A DNA stretch of 64,000 nt from Nocardioides soli (GCF_014191495.1 NZ_JACHWR010000002.1:62001-126000), one strand, 5' to 3'; positions 17,245 through 25,960 are shown, counted from the stretch's first letter. Notes: a model not told the origin generated them from the letters alone. A program made the numbers and translations.

Positions 17245-19334
17245 GCATCCGCATCGGAATCGACGTCGGCGGCACCTTCACCGACTTCCTGGTCGTCGAT
17301 CCCGACGGGTCGCGGCAGATCCACAAGACCAGCTCGATCCCCGCGGACCCGGCCCGCGCGGTGACCAAGGGCCTCGCCGAGATCGCGGAGGTCCGGCAGG
17401 TCTCCGTCCAGGAGTTCCTCGCCGGCGTGGGCACCATCGTCCACGGCACCACCGTGACCACGAACGCCCTGCTGACCCGGCGCGGGCCGGTCACCGGCCT
17501 GCTCGCGACCGAGGGCTTCCGCGACAGCCTCGCGATGCGCGACGGCACCCGCGAGGAGGCCTACGACAACCGCCTGCCGCAGCCGGTCCCGCTTGTCCCG
17601 CGGCGGCTGCGACGGCCGGTGCGCGGCCGGCTCGACGGCACCGGCGCCGAGGTCGAGCCCGTCGACCTCGACGACGTACGCCGCGCCGCCGCGCTCTTCC
17701 GCGAGCAGGGCGTGGAGTCGGTCGCCATCTGCTTCATGCACTCCCACGCCGACGGCGCCCACGAGCGCGCGGCCGCCGAGGTGCTCCGTGACGAGCTGCC
17801 CGGCGTCTACCTGACGACCTCGAGCGACCTGATCGCCCAGGCCCGCTACTACGACCGGACCAGCACCGCGGTGCTCAACTCCTACGCGGGCCCGATCATC
17901 AGCAGCTACCTGGCCGTGCTGACCAGCACCCTGGAGGAGAGCGGCTTCGCGGGTCACCTGCTGATCATGCAGTCCAACGGCGGCGTGGCCACGCCGGACG
18001 AGCTCGCCCGCCGGGCCGCGCTCTCCCTGCTCTCGGGGCCGGCGTCCGGTCCGACCGCCGGGCTGCTCGAGGTCGCCCCGCACGGGTGGGACCGGTGCCT
18101 GACCGTGGACATGGGCGGGACCAGCTTCGACGCGGCCGTCGTCAAGGACGGGCGGCCGCTGGTGATGACCGACGGCGTCATCGACCGCTGGCGGATCGCG
18201 CTGCCGATGGTCGACATCCACACCATCGGCGCGGGCGGCGGCAGCATCGCGGGGGTCGATGAGGGCGGCATGCTCCGGGTCGGGCCCCAGAGCGCGGGCG
18301 CGGTGCCCGGGCCGGCCTGCTACGGCCGGGGTGGGGACCTGCCGACGACCACCGACGCCGACGTCGTGCTCGGCTACCTCGACCCGGACAGCTTCGGCGG
18401 GGGGATGCGGCTCGACGTCGAGGCCGCCAAGGCCGCGATCGAGCGGGAGGTGGCGAAGCCGCTCGGCCTGAGCGTGATCGAGGCCGCCGCCGGGATCTAC
18501 GACCTGGTCAACGTCGGCATGGCGGCCGGCGTACGCGAGATCACGGTGCGCCGCGGCCTCGACCCCCGGGACTTCCCGATCGTCGTCGCCGGCGGCGCCG
18601 GCCCGGTCCACGCCGCCGCGATCGCCCGGGAGCTGGAGATCCCCGTGCTCGTGACGCCCCGGGAGTCGTCGATCTTCTGCGCCGCCGGCATGCTCGTGTG
18701 CGACTTCAAGCACGACTACGTGCGCAGCATGAAGGCCCGGCTGGGCGACCTGGACCCCGCCGAGCTGCGCGAGGCATGGCGGGCGATGGCCGCCCAGGGG
18801 CTGGCGACGCTGCGCGCCGAGGGCGTCGACGAGGCCGCCGTGAGCTACCAGCCGACCCTCGACGTCCGCTACGCCGGGCAGTGGTTCGAGATCAACCTGC
18901 CGCTTGGGGCCGACGTGCTGGACGGGCCCGACCGCGAGCGGATCGCGGCGGCGTTCCACGACCTGCACGACTCGCTCTTCGGCTACCGGTCTGCGGACAT
19001 GCCGATCGAGGTGATCAACGTGCGACTGACCGCGGTCGGCGCCGCCGCTCCCGGCCAGTCCGTGGCCCGGGCCGCCGACGCGGCCGGCGAGCCGGTCGTC
19101 ACCGGCGTCCGGGACATCTGGTCGCCGCTGCGCCGGGAGATGGTCGAGGCCCGCGTCTACGACGGGCTCACGATGGGCTCCGGGGGCGCGGTCCAGGGCC
19201 CGGCGATCATCGAGCTCGGGACGACCACGATCGTGGTGCTCGACGAGTACGACGTGCTCGTCGACGCCGCCGGCTCCTTCGTCCTGTACCTGCGCGAGCG
19301 CGCCGAGGAGATCCTGCGCCGCATCGCGACCTGA
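17241..19334 (+). CDS. hyuA: hydantoinase/oxoprolinase subunit A (HyuA type), module 2
   Basis: A 697-residue HyuA paralogue with GTG start overlapping the hyuB stop as GTGA, with GAAGGAG upstream. It carries GIDVGGTFTDFLVVD at residues 5-19, HGTTVTTNALLTRRG near 73 and DMGGTSFDAAVV near 290. It should form the ATP-using subunit of the module 2 enzyme. It ends the operon; the IclR gene begins 87 bp later. Confidence 0.9.
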   Translation: MSIRIGIDVGGTFTDFLVVDPDGSRQIHKTSSIPADPARAVTKGLAEIAEVRQVSVQEFLAGVGTIVHGTTVTTNALLTRRGPVTGLLATEGFRDSLAMRDGTREEAYDNRLPQPVPLVPRRLRRPVRGRLDGTGAEVEPVDLDDVRRAAALFREQGVESVAICFMHSHADGAHERAAAEVLRDELPGVYLTTSSDLIAQARYYDRTSTAVLNSYAGPIISSYLAVLTSTLEESGFAGHLLIMQSNGGVATPDELARRAALSLLSGPASGPTAGLLEVAPHGWDRCLTVDMGGTSFDAAVVKDGRPLVMTDGVIDRWRIALPMVDIHTIGAGGGSIAGVDEGGMLRVGPQSAGAVPGPACYGRGGDLPTTTDADVVLGYLDPDSFGGGMRLDVEAAKAAIEREVAKPLGLSVIEAAAGIYDLVNVGMAAGVREITVRRGLDPRDFPIVVAGGAGPVHAAAIARELEIPVLVTPRESSIFCAAGMLVCDFKHDYVRSMKARLGDLDPAELREAWRAMAAQGLATLRAEGVDEAAVSYQPTLDVRYAGQWFEINLPLGADVLDGPDRERIAAAFHDLHDSLFGYRSADMPIEVINVRLTAVGAAAPGQSVARAADAAGEPVVTGVRDIWSPLRREMVEARVYDGLTMGSGGAVQGPAIIELGTTTIVVLDEYDVLVDAAGSFVLYLRERAEEILRRIAT

Positions 19335-19421
19335 CCGAGGCGCCGGCCGCCGGGGACCCGGTGCTACGTTTCGCCGCATGCTCAGGGCTCCGGCCGTTGA
19401 GCGGCGCAAGAGGGGGGCCAC

Positions 19422-20186
19422 ATGGCCGAGTTGGTGGAGTCGGTCGTCAAGGCCGCCCGGGTGCTGCGCTCGTTCGAGCCGCACACCGGCGCGATGACGG
19501 TGCGCCAGATCTCGGCGCGCACCGGCATCCCGCGCAGCACCTGTCACGCGCTGTGCACGACCCTGGTCGAGGTGCGGCTGCTGGAGGCCCTCCCCGAGGG
19601 CGGCTACCGGCTCGGGCCGGCCACCGCCTGGCTGGGCGCCCAGGTCTTCGAGCGCACCGGGCTCGTGGAGGCCGCGACGCCGGCGATGCACACGCTGGCG
19701 CGCTCCGCGGGCGCGCACGTGGACCTGAGCCAGTACGTGCACAAGGGGTGGATGGTGTTCCTTCACCACATCGGCGACCCGCGGATCCGGGCCTCCAACC
19801 GGGTGGGCAGCCGGATCCCGGCCCACGAGTGCGCCGAGGGGCGCGCGGCCCTCTCGCAGTTCGAGGCGCTCGACATCCGCGACATCGTCATCCGCGCCTC
19901 CGGCGACCTGGGCGCGCCCGGCGTCCAGGACCCGGCGGCCTACGACCAGTTGCTCCGGGCGCTGTCGGAGGCGCGCAGCCGCGGCTACGTGGCGATGGAC
20001 CGGTCGGGCACGATGCTGCGCACGGTCGCGGCGCCGCTGCGCGACCCCGACGGGGCCACCGTGGGCGCGTTGTCGGTGTCGATGTCGCGGCAGGCGGTCA
20101 CCCCCAGCCGGGTGGCCGCGCTCGGCGAGACGCTCCGGGCGGCCTGCCACGAGACCTCGCAGCGGCTGGCCGCCCGCAGCCGCTGA
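19422..20186 (+). CDS. IclR-family regulator of the microcompartment locus
   Basis: A 254-residue IclR regulator. The N-terminal winged helix-turn-helix spans about residues 20-60 (MTVRQISARTGIPRSTCHAL). The effector domain includes QYVHKGWMVFLHHIGDPRI and MDRSGTMLRTVAAPLRDPDG. IclR proteins bind short inverted repeats and respond to aromatic or small acid ligands. Its position between the two enzyme blocks, and the five copies of one inverted repeat before locus promoters, make it the best candidate regulator. GAGGGGG upstream supports the ATG chosen. Confidence 0.85.
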   Translation: MAELVESVVKAARVLRSFEPHTGAMTVRQISARTGIPRSTCHALCTTLVEVRLLEALPEGGYRLGPATAWLGAQVFERTGLVEAATPAMHTLARSAGAHVDLSQYVHKGWMVFLHHIGDPRIRASNRVGSRIPAHECAEGRAALSQFEALDIRDIVIRASGDLGAPGVQDPAAYDQLLRALSEARSRGYVAMDRSGTMLRTVAAPLRDPDGATVGALSVSMSRQAVTPSRVAALGETLRAACHETSQRLAARSR

Positions 20187-20240
20187 GCCGGTCCCCCGGG
20201 CCGGTGACCGGGCAGGCGGCCGGGCAGGCGGCCGAGAAGG

Positions 20241-20259
20241 CGTCCGGCTCTGCCGGACG
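20241..20259. promoter_or_regulatory. operator candidate, site 5, upstream of the dioxygenase
   Basis: Arms CGTCCGG and CCGGACG around CTCTG, the same spacer as site 4. It ends 42 bp before the dioxygenase start. A TACGGT hexamer at 20289-20294 lies 7 bases before the ATG, again consistent with a leaderless transcript. Confidence 0.65.
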
Positions 20260-20301
20260 ACCCTGATCTGCCGGTGATCGGGACTGCATACGGTCCCGGC
20301 C

Positions 20302-21282
20302 ATGTCGAACGTCTTTCGAGTCCCGGTCGGAGACCGCACCTGGCAGCGCCGGGGGCAGTCCGCTCACTCGCCGGACGCTCAGGGCGACGCGCCCCGCCTC
20401 CCGGGCATCGTGGCCGGCGTCCTGGCGCCGCACCCGCCGCACCTGCTCTACGCCGAGAACCCGCCGCAGAACGAGCCCCGCTCCGAGGGCGGCTGGGAGG
20501 TCCTGCGCTGGGCCTACGAGGACCTGCGGCAGCGGATCCGGGCGATGGACGTGGACGTGATCGTGCTCCACGCCCCGCACTGGATCACGATGGTCGGGCA
20601 CCACGTGAACTGCGTTCCGAACCCCCGGGGCTTCTCGGTCGAGCCGATCTTCCCCCACCTGCTGCGCTACGAGTACGCCTTCCACACCGACGTCGAGCTC
20701 GCCGAGGCGATCGCCGACCAGGCCCACGACGACGGCCTGGTGACGCGCAAGATGCGCAACGACGGGGTGCGCGTCGACTACGCGACCATCACCGCGCTGC
20801 ACCTGCTCAACCCCGACTGGGACATCCCGGTGGTCTCGCTGTCGGCCAACAACAACCCGTACTTCTACTCGACGTCCTCGCTGGACCAGATGCACGTGCT
20901 CGGGGAGTCGACCCGCAAGGCCATCGAGTCGCTGGGCCGCCGCGCGCTGGTCGCCGGGTCCAACTCGCTGTCGCACCTGCACTGGGACCGGGAGCAGGGG
21001 CTGCCCGAGGACATGACCTACGAGCACGCCTACAACCACCACCAGTACCGCTGGGACATGCGGTTCCTCGAGCTGATCCGGCAGGGCCGGACCCGCGAGC
21101 TTCGCGACCTGATTCCGGAGCACATCGACGAGACCGAGTCGGAGACCAAGGCCGGCAGCCTGACCTGGATGCTCTCCGCCCTCGGGTGGCCGGAGGGCAT
21201 CGGCGAGGTGCTGGCCTACGGAACCGTGATCGGCACCGGCAACGCCGTGTGCCTGTGGGACCTCGAGAAGGGTGCACGATGA
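20302..21282 (+). CDS. amnB: 2-aminophenol 1,6-dioxygenase beta (catalytic) subunit with N-terminal tag
   Basis: A 326-residue class III extradiol (LigB-fold) dioxygenase. From residue 37 it follows the AmnB pattern closely: GVLAPHPPHLLYAENPPQNE, PRSEGGWEVLRWAYEDLRQR, then HAPHWITMVGHHVN and the C-terminal GYGTVIGTGNAV-type end. His44 and the HAPHW region supply the expected non-haem iron ligands. Residues 1-36 are an extra extension (MSNVFRVPVGDRTWQRRG, then a Ser/Asp/Pro linker) absent from free AmnB as I recall it. It matches the M24 protein at 5061 at V4, F5, P8 and GDRTW at 10-14. It overlaps the alpha-subunit gene by four bases. Confidence 0.87.
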   Translation: MSNVFRVPVGDRTWQRRGQSAHSPDAQGDAPRLPGIVAGVLAPHPPHLLYAENPPQNEPRSEGGWEVLRWAYEDLRQRIRAMDVDVIVLHAPHWITMVGHHVNCVPNPRGFSVEPIFPHLLRYEYAFHTDVELAEAIADQAHDDGLVTRKMRNDGVRVDYATITALHLLNPDWDIPVVSLSANNNPYFYSTSSLDQMHVLGESTRKAIESLGRRALVAGSNSLSHLHWDREQGLPEDMTYEHAYNHHQYRWDMRFLELIRQGRTRELRDLIPEHIDETESETKAGSLTWMLSALGWPEGIGEVLAYGTVIGTGNAVCLWDLEKGAR

Positions 21283-22118
21283 GCAGCAGGACCGAGACGT
21301 CCCCCTCGTTCGCGGGCGCGGTGCTCGTGCCCGGGATGCCCCAGCTGCTCGCCGAGCGGCCGGCCCCGGCCTGGGCGGGCCTGGCCGACGGCGCCCGGGC
21401 GGCCGGGGAGCGGCTGCGTGGCGCCGGCGCCGAGACCCTCGTGGTGATCTCGACGCAGTGGTTCACCGTCCTCGGCCACCAGGTGCAGGTCGACGAGCGC
21501 CTCACCGGCACCCGGGTCGACGAGAACTGGTACGACTTCGACTACGGCACGATGCACTACGACCTGCACACCGACGTCGCGCTGGCCGAGCAGTGGGCCA
21601 CCGAGATCGAGAGCGCCGGCCTGGAGGCGCGTCGGACTCGCTACGAGCACTTCCCGGTCGACACCGGCGTGATCCTCGCCAACCGGCTGCTCGACCCGCA
21701 GGGCGGGCTCTCGATCGCGCAGGTGTCGTGCAACCTCTACGCGGGCGTCGAGGACATCGCGACGCTGGGCCGTGCCGTGGTGCGGGCCGCCGAGTCGGTC
21801 GGGCGGCGGGTCGGCCTGGTCGCGGTCACCGGCCTGTCCAGTGCGCTCACCCAGCGCTGGATCGAGCCGGAGGAGGACCGGGTCGAGGAGCCGACGTACG
21901 AGGAGTGGGACCGCCGCATCCTCGGCCTGCTCGCCGACGGCGACGTCGACCAGGTGCTGCAGCTGCGCGAGCAGTACGCCCGCGAGGCGCAGGCCGACAG
22001 CCAGCTGCGCGCGCTGGCGTTCCTCCAGGGCAGTGGCCAGCTGGTCGGCGCGGCCGACGTGCTCGAGTACGCCGCGCTGTGGGGCACCGGCGGTGCCGTC
22101 GTCCACTGGCCCGGTTGA
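21279..22118 (+). CDS. amnA: 2-aminophenol 1,6-dioxygenase alpha subunit-like (LigB fold)
   Basis: A 279-residue LigB-fold protein starting as ATGA with the previous gene. It has the fold's strands (AGAVLVPGMPQLL, VVISTQWFTVLGHQVQ, EHFPVDTGVILANRLL) but lacks the HPPH-type iron ligand motif, as expected for the non-catalytic alpha subunit of 2-aminophenol dioxygenase. It would pair with the tagged beta subunit and could enter the shell with it. It has no tag of its own, so piggy-back import is inferred. The transporter operon follows after 77 bp. Confidence 0.8.
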   Translation: MSSRTETSPSFAGAVLVPGMPQLLAERPAPAWAGLADGARAAGERLRGAGAETLVVISTQWFTVLGHQVQVDERLTGTRVDENWYDFDYGTMHYDLHTDVALAEQWATEIESAGLEARRTRYEHFPVDTGVILANRLLDPQGGLSIAQVSCNLYAGVEDIATLGRAVVRAAESVGRRVGLVAVTGLSSALTQRWIEPEEDRVEEPTYEEWDRRILGLLADGDVDQVLQLREQYAREAQADSQLRALAFLQGSGQLVGAADVLEYAALWGTGGAVVHWPG

Positions 22119-22195
22119 CGACCCGTCGACCCGACCTCCACCCGGCCGCTCGGGGCCTTTCGTCCACCAGAAGTACCAGCCGAAGTGAGGACAAG

Positions 22196-23272
22196 ATGAG
22201 AAGGATTCTTCGTGCGGCCGCCGCCGCCCTGTTGGTCACGGCGCTGGCCGCCGGCTGCGGCGACAGCGACGACAGCTCGGCCGCCGGCGGTGCGCCGGCC
22301 GGGGACGCGCTGTCCACGGACACCGAGTACTCCGGCAGCCTCGACGAGCTGCCCACCAGCTACCCCGAGCCGGAGGACGAGGACCTCACCATCGGCTGGC
22401 TCAACCCGAACGGCGCCGTCGAGTCGCTCTCGTCGCTGGGCGAGGCGATCGAGATCGCCACCGAGCAGCGCGGCGGCAGCCTGGTCACGCTCGACGCCGG
22501 GGCGAAGCCCGACGAGCAGGTCACTCAGATGCAGCAGCTGATCGACCGCAAGGTCGACGCCATCATCGTCTGGCCGCTCGACGCGGGCGCCCTCGGCCCG
22601 GTCGTCAAGCGCGCCACCGCGGCGGGCATCCCCGTCGTCGCCGTCGAGGCGAACTCCGACATCGCCGCGACCGACCTGGGCGGCTTCACCAGCCAGATCA
22701 CGCTCGGCACCGACTACATCGGCTTCATGACCGCGCGGGAGATGGCTCGGCAGCAGCCGGGCGGCAAGGTCGTCGTGGCCGGCTTCGTCGTGCCCGTCCC
22801 GTTCATCACCGCGGTGACCGAGGCGCAGGCCTCGTGGGCCGAGGAGTTCGGGCTCGACGTCGTAGACACGGTGCAGAACCAGACCGACGACGTGGCGGGC
22901 GGCTCCGAGGCCGTCGCCGGCGCGACCGCGCAGCACCCCGACCTGAAGGGCGTGCTCGCCTACAGCGACGCCACCGCCATCGGCGCCTCGCTCGCCGGGC
23001 GCGAGGCCGGGCTGCAGCTGACCACCATCGGCACCAACGGCGCGAGCGACGCCTTCGAGGCGATCCGGAGCGGCCGGCTGTTCGCGACCATGCAGTGGCC
23101 GTTGGCCGACTGGGCCGACCAGCTGACCGCGGGTGCCTACGTCGCCGCCCAGAAGCCCGACGAGAAGCTGCCGATCACGGTCTACCCGACCGGGATGGCG
23201 CTGGTGACCGCCGACAACATCGACGACGCGATTCCGTTCGAGGAGCAGCTCGAGGAGATGCGCAACCGCTAG
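22196..23272 (+). CDS. ABC transporter substrate-binding lipoprotein, CUT2 (RbsB-like)
   Basis: A 358-residue periplasmic-binding-type lipoprotein. The signal peptide MRRILRAAAAALLVTALAAGC ends in a lipobox with Cys21, followed by a Ser/Asp/Gly linker. Two Rossmann lobes contain LTIGWLNPNGAVESL, DAIIVWPLDAGALGPVVKRA and VLAYSDATAIGASLAG. CUT2 binding proteins take sugars but also purines, autoinducers and other small cyclic compounds. Placement after the dioxygenase genes and before matching ATPase and permease genes suggests that it captures the locus substrate. AGTGAGGACA is the likely ribosome site. Confidence 0.88.
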   Translation: MRRILRAAAAALLVTALAAGCGDSDDSSAAGGAPAGDALSTDTEYSGSLDELPTSYPEPEDEDLTIGWLNPNGAVESLSSLGEAIEIATEQRGGSLVTLDAGAKPDEQVTQMQQLIDRKVDAIIVWPLDAGALGPVVKRATAAGIPVVAVEANSDIAATDLGGFTSQITLGTDYIGFMTAREMARQQPGGKVVVAGFVVPVPFITAVTEAQASWAEEFGLDVVDTVQNQTDDVAGGSEAVAGATAQHPDLKGVLAYSDATAIGASLAGREAGLQLTTIGTNGASDAFEAIRSGRLFATMQWPLADWADQLTAGAYVAAQKPDEKLPITVYPTGMALVTADNIDDAIPFEEQLEEMRNR

Positions 23273-23339
23273 ATGACCGACGGGGCCGGGAGCGACCACC
23301 GCGCCCGGCCCCGCCGTACAACGCCGACAGGAGACCGCC

Positions 23340-24875
23340 ATGGAGACTGCGATCGCCAGCCCTGGCACCGAGGAGCGACGCGGGGACGACCTCATCTCGC
23401 TCCACGGACTGCGCAAACGATTCGGGGGCGTGCACGCCCTCCGGGACGGCAGCCTCGACCTGCGCCGGGGCGAGATCCATGCGCTCATCGGCGAGAACGG
23501 GTCGGGCAAGTCGACACTGCTCAACATCCTGTCCGGGCAGTTTCGGGCCGACGGCGGCGAGGTCGTCCTCGGCTCGGCGACCCTGACCCCGGCCGCCGCC
23601 CAGGCGGAGCTCGCCCAGCGCGTCGCGATCGTCACCCAGGAGCTCAGCCTGGCTCCCGACCTCAGCGTCGGCGAGAACATCCACCTGGGCCACTCGAAGC
23701 GGCGCCGCCCCTGGGGCATCGACTGGCGCAGCACGTACGCCGACGCGCGCGAGGCGATCCGGCAGCTCGGCGTCGACATCGACCCGCGCACTCCCCTCTC
23801 GCAGCTGCGCCTCGACCAGCGGCAGCTCGTCGAGATCGCCCGCGCCCTGGTCCAGGGCGCCCCCGTGCTGATCCTCGACGAGCCGACCAGCGCGTTGACC
23901 GACGAGGCGGTCGAGCCGCTGTTCACCGTGCTCCGGCGGCTGCGCGACCAGGGCACCGCCGTCGTCTTCGTCTCCCACCGGCTCGACGAGCTGCTCGGCC
24001 TCGCCGATCAGATCACCGTGCTGCGTAACGGCCGGACCGTCGCGGCCCGCCCCCGCGCGGCGTACACCCGGCAGCTCCTGGTCTCCGACATGCTCGGCTA
24101 CGAGCCCGAGCACTACACCCCGCCGGCCCTGGAGGTCGAGTCCACCGAGGGGATCCTCGAGGTCCGCGGGCTCAGCGTCCCCGGGGCGCTGCGCGAGGTC
24201 TCTTTCGAGGTCAACGAGGGTGAGGTCGTCGGCCTCTTCGGCCTCGCCGGGTCCGGGTGCAGCGAGGCGGTCCGCGCGCTGGCCGGCCTGGAGCCGGGTG
24301 CGTCCGGGACCGTCGACCTCGGCGGCCGGGACTCGGTGCCCGCCTCCCCGCTCGAGGCGGGGCGCCGCGGCCTGAGCTTCGTGCCCGGGGACCGCGGCGA
24401 CGAGGGCCTCGCCCTCGAGATGAGCATCCTGGACAACCTCAACCTCGGCGGCCCCGCCCGGCACAGCCGGTGGCGCCGGATCCGGCGCAACGCCGAGGCC
24501 GAGGCCGGCCGCGCCGCGGCGGCGTCGATGAACCTGGTGGCGTCGTCGCTGTCGGCACCGGTCGGCTCGCTCAGCGGCGGTAATCAGCAGAAGGTGCTGC
24601 TGGCCCGGTGCCTCGGCGTCCGGCCGAAGGTGCTGGTGCTCGAGGAGCCGACGCGCGGGGTCGACGTCGGCGCCAAGGCCGAGATCCACCGCATCCTGCA
24701 CCAGGCCCGCGACGCCGGTCTCGGCATCCTCGTCACCTCCTCCGACCTCGAGGAGATGTTGGTGCTCTGCGACCGCTTCGTCGTGATCTTCGACGGCCAG
24801 GTCGTGGCGCAGGCGCGACGTACCGAGGTCACCGAGACCCGCCTGTCCCATCTCGCATCCGGAGAAGAGTCATGA
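23340..24875 (+). CDS. ABC transporter ATPase with two nucleotide domains (RbsA-like)
   Basis: A 511-residue fused ATPase of the CUT2 type. Domain 1 has Walker A GENGSGKST, the LSQLRLDQRQLVEIARAL signature region and Walker B VLILDEPTSAL. Domain 2 has GLAGSGCSEAVRAL in place of a standard Walker A, and a clear signature LSGGNQQKVLLAR followed by VLVLEEPTRGVDVG. A degenerate second P-loop is usual for RbsA-type proteins. It overlaps the permease gene by four bases. It powers uptake with the neighbouring binding protein. Confidence 0.92.
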   Translation: METAIASPGTEERRGDDLISLHGLRKRFGGVHALRDGSLDLRRGEIHALIGENGSGKSTLLNILSGQFRADGGEVVLGSATLTPAAAQAELAQRVAIVTQELSLAPDLSVGENIHLGHSKRRRPWGIDWRSTYADAREAIRQLGVDIDPRTPLSQLRLDQRQLVEIARALVQGAPVLILDEPTSALTDEAVEPLFTVLRRLRDQGTAVVFVSHRLDELLGLADQITVLRNGRTVAARPRAAYTRQLLVSDMLGYEPEHYTPPALEVESTEGILEVRGLSVPGALREVSFEVNEGEVVGLFGLAGSGCSEAVRALAGLEPGASGTVDLGGRDSVPASPLEAGRRGLSFVPGDRGDEGLALEMSILDNLNLGGPARHSRWRRIRRNAEAEAGRAAAASMNLVASSLSAPVGSLSGGNQQKVLLARCLGVRPKVLVLEEPTRGVDVGAKAEIHRILHQARDAGLGILVTSSDLEEMLVLCDRFVVIFDGQVVAQARRTEVTETRLSHLASGEES

Positions 24876-25960
24876 ACGAATCCACGACCGCGCCCGCGCC
24901 CGAGAGGGCGCCCCAGCCCGCCGTCGACGACCGGCGCTCGGCGCCGCTGTGGCGCACGCTGCTCAGCAACCGCGCCGCGGTGAACGTCGCCGGCATCGCG
25001 GTGATGGTGGTGATCTTCGCCAGCCTGCAGCCTAACTTCCTGACCACCGCCAACCTGCAGACGCTGCTCAGCAGCATCACGATCCTGTGGGTGCTCGCCC
25101 TGGGCCTGACGTTCGTGCTGCTGCTCGGCGGCTTCGACCTCTCGGTCGGCTCCAACCTGGCCCTGTCGGGCATCGCCCTCGGGTGGCTGTTCACCTCTTT
25201 CGACCTGCCGATGGTCATGGTGATCGTGCTGACCATCCTCTTCGGCGCGCTGCTGGGCGGTGGCGTCAACGGCTTCCTGATCGGCCGGATGCAGGCGTCC
25301 TTCATGGTCGTCACCCTCGGCACGCTCACGCTCTTCCGCGGCCTGGTGAACCTCGCGTCCGACACCAAGACCCAGCCTGTGACCTCCGAGCTGCTGGACA
25401 ACCTCGCCTTCGGCAAGGTGGCAGGCATCCCGATCACGCTGATCCTGATGGTCGTCACGCTCCTGATCGCGTGGTACGTCCTGCGCTTCACCTACTTCGG
25501 CAGGGACGTGTACGCCGTCGGCGGCAACGCCAAGGCGGCGCGGCTCGCCGGCATCCGGGTCTCGCGGACCACGGTCATCGTCTACGCGATCGCCGGCGGC
25601 GCGGCCGCGCTCGGCGGCGTCATCCAGGTCGCCCGCCTGGGCGCGGCGAGCCCCCTGGTCGGCGAGACGATCATGTTCGACGCGGCGGCCGCGGTCCTCC
25701 TCGGCGGCACCAGCCTGCGCGGCGGCTCCGGCGGCGTCGGCGGCACCGCCGTGGGCGTGGTCTTCCTCGGCGTGCTGAGCAACGGGCTCGCCGTGTCGGG
25801 GGTGCAGAGCTTCTGGCAGCAGATCCTCAGCGGCTGCATCCTGGCCTCGGCGGCCGTCGCCGACAAGATCCAGCGCGACGGCTGGCGGTCCCTGGAGTTC
25901 CGGCTCCCGGGTGCGCTCGCCCGCTCCGGCGGCCGCGCTCGCGCCGACACTTCCGGCTAG
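24872..25960 (+). CDS. ABC transporter permease, CUT2 (RbsC-like)
   Basis: A 362-residue polytopic membrane protein. After a 35-residue Pro/Ala-rich cytoplasmic N-terminus come about ten hydrophobic segments, with family motifs GGFDLSVGSNLALSGI, YAVGGNAKAARLAGI and AVLLGGTSLRGGSGGV. It would form the homodimeric channel for the binding protein and ATPase encoded just upstream. A palindrome begins at its stop codon and closes the transcription unit. Confidence 0.92.
   Translation: MNESTTAPAPERAPQPAVDDRRSAPLWRTLLSNRAAVNVAGIAVMVVIFASLQPNFLTTANLQTLLSSITILWVLALGLTFVLLLGGFDLSVGSNLALSGIALGWLFTSFDLPMVMVIVLTILFGALLGGGVNGFLIGRMQASFMVVTLGTLTLFRGLVNLASDTKTQPVTSELLDNLAFGKVAGIPITLILMVVTLLIAWYVLRFTYFGRDVYAVGGNAKAARLAGIRVSRTTVIVYAIAGGAAALGGVIQVARLGAASPLVGETIMFDAAAAVLLGGTSLRGGSGGVGGTAVGVVFLGVLSNGLAVSGVQSFWQQILSGCILASAAVADKIQRDGWRSLEFRLPGALARSGGRARADTSG

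Noticed and set aside
17154..20339. 1061-codon minus-strand open frame opposite hyuA and the IclR gene
   Set aside because: It is antisense to clearly coding sequence with family motifs, and its own translation is low-complexity Arg/Gly/His/Val with no domain.
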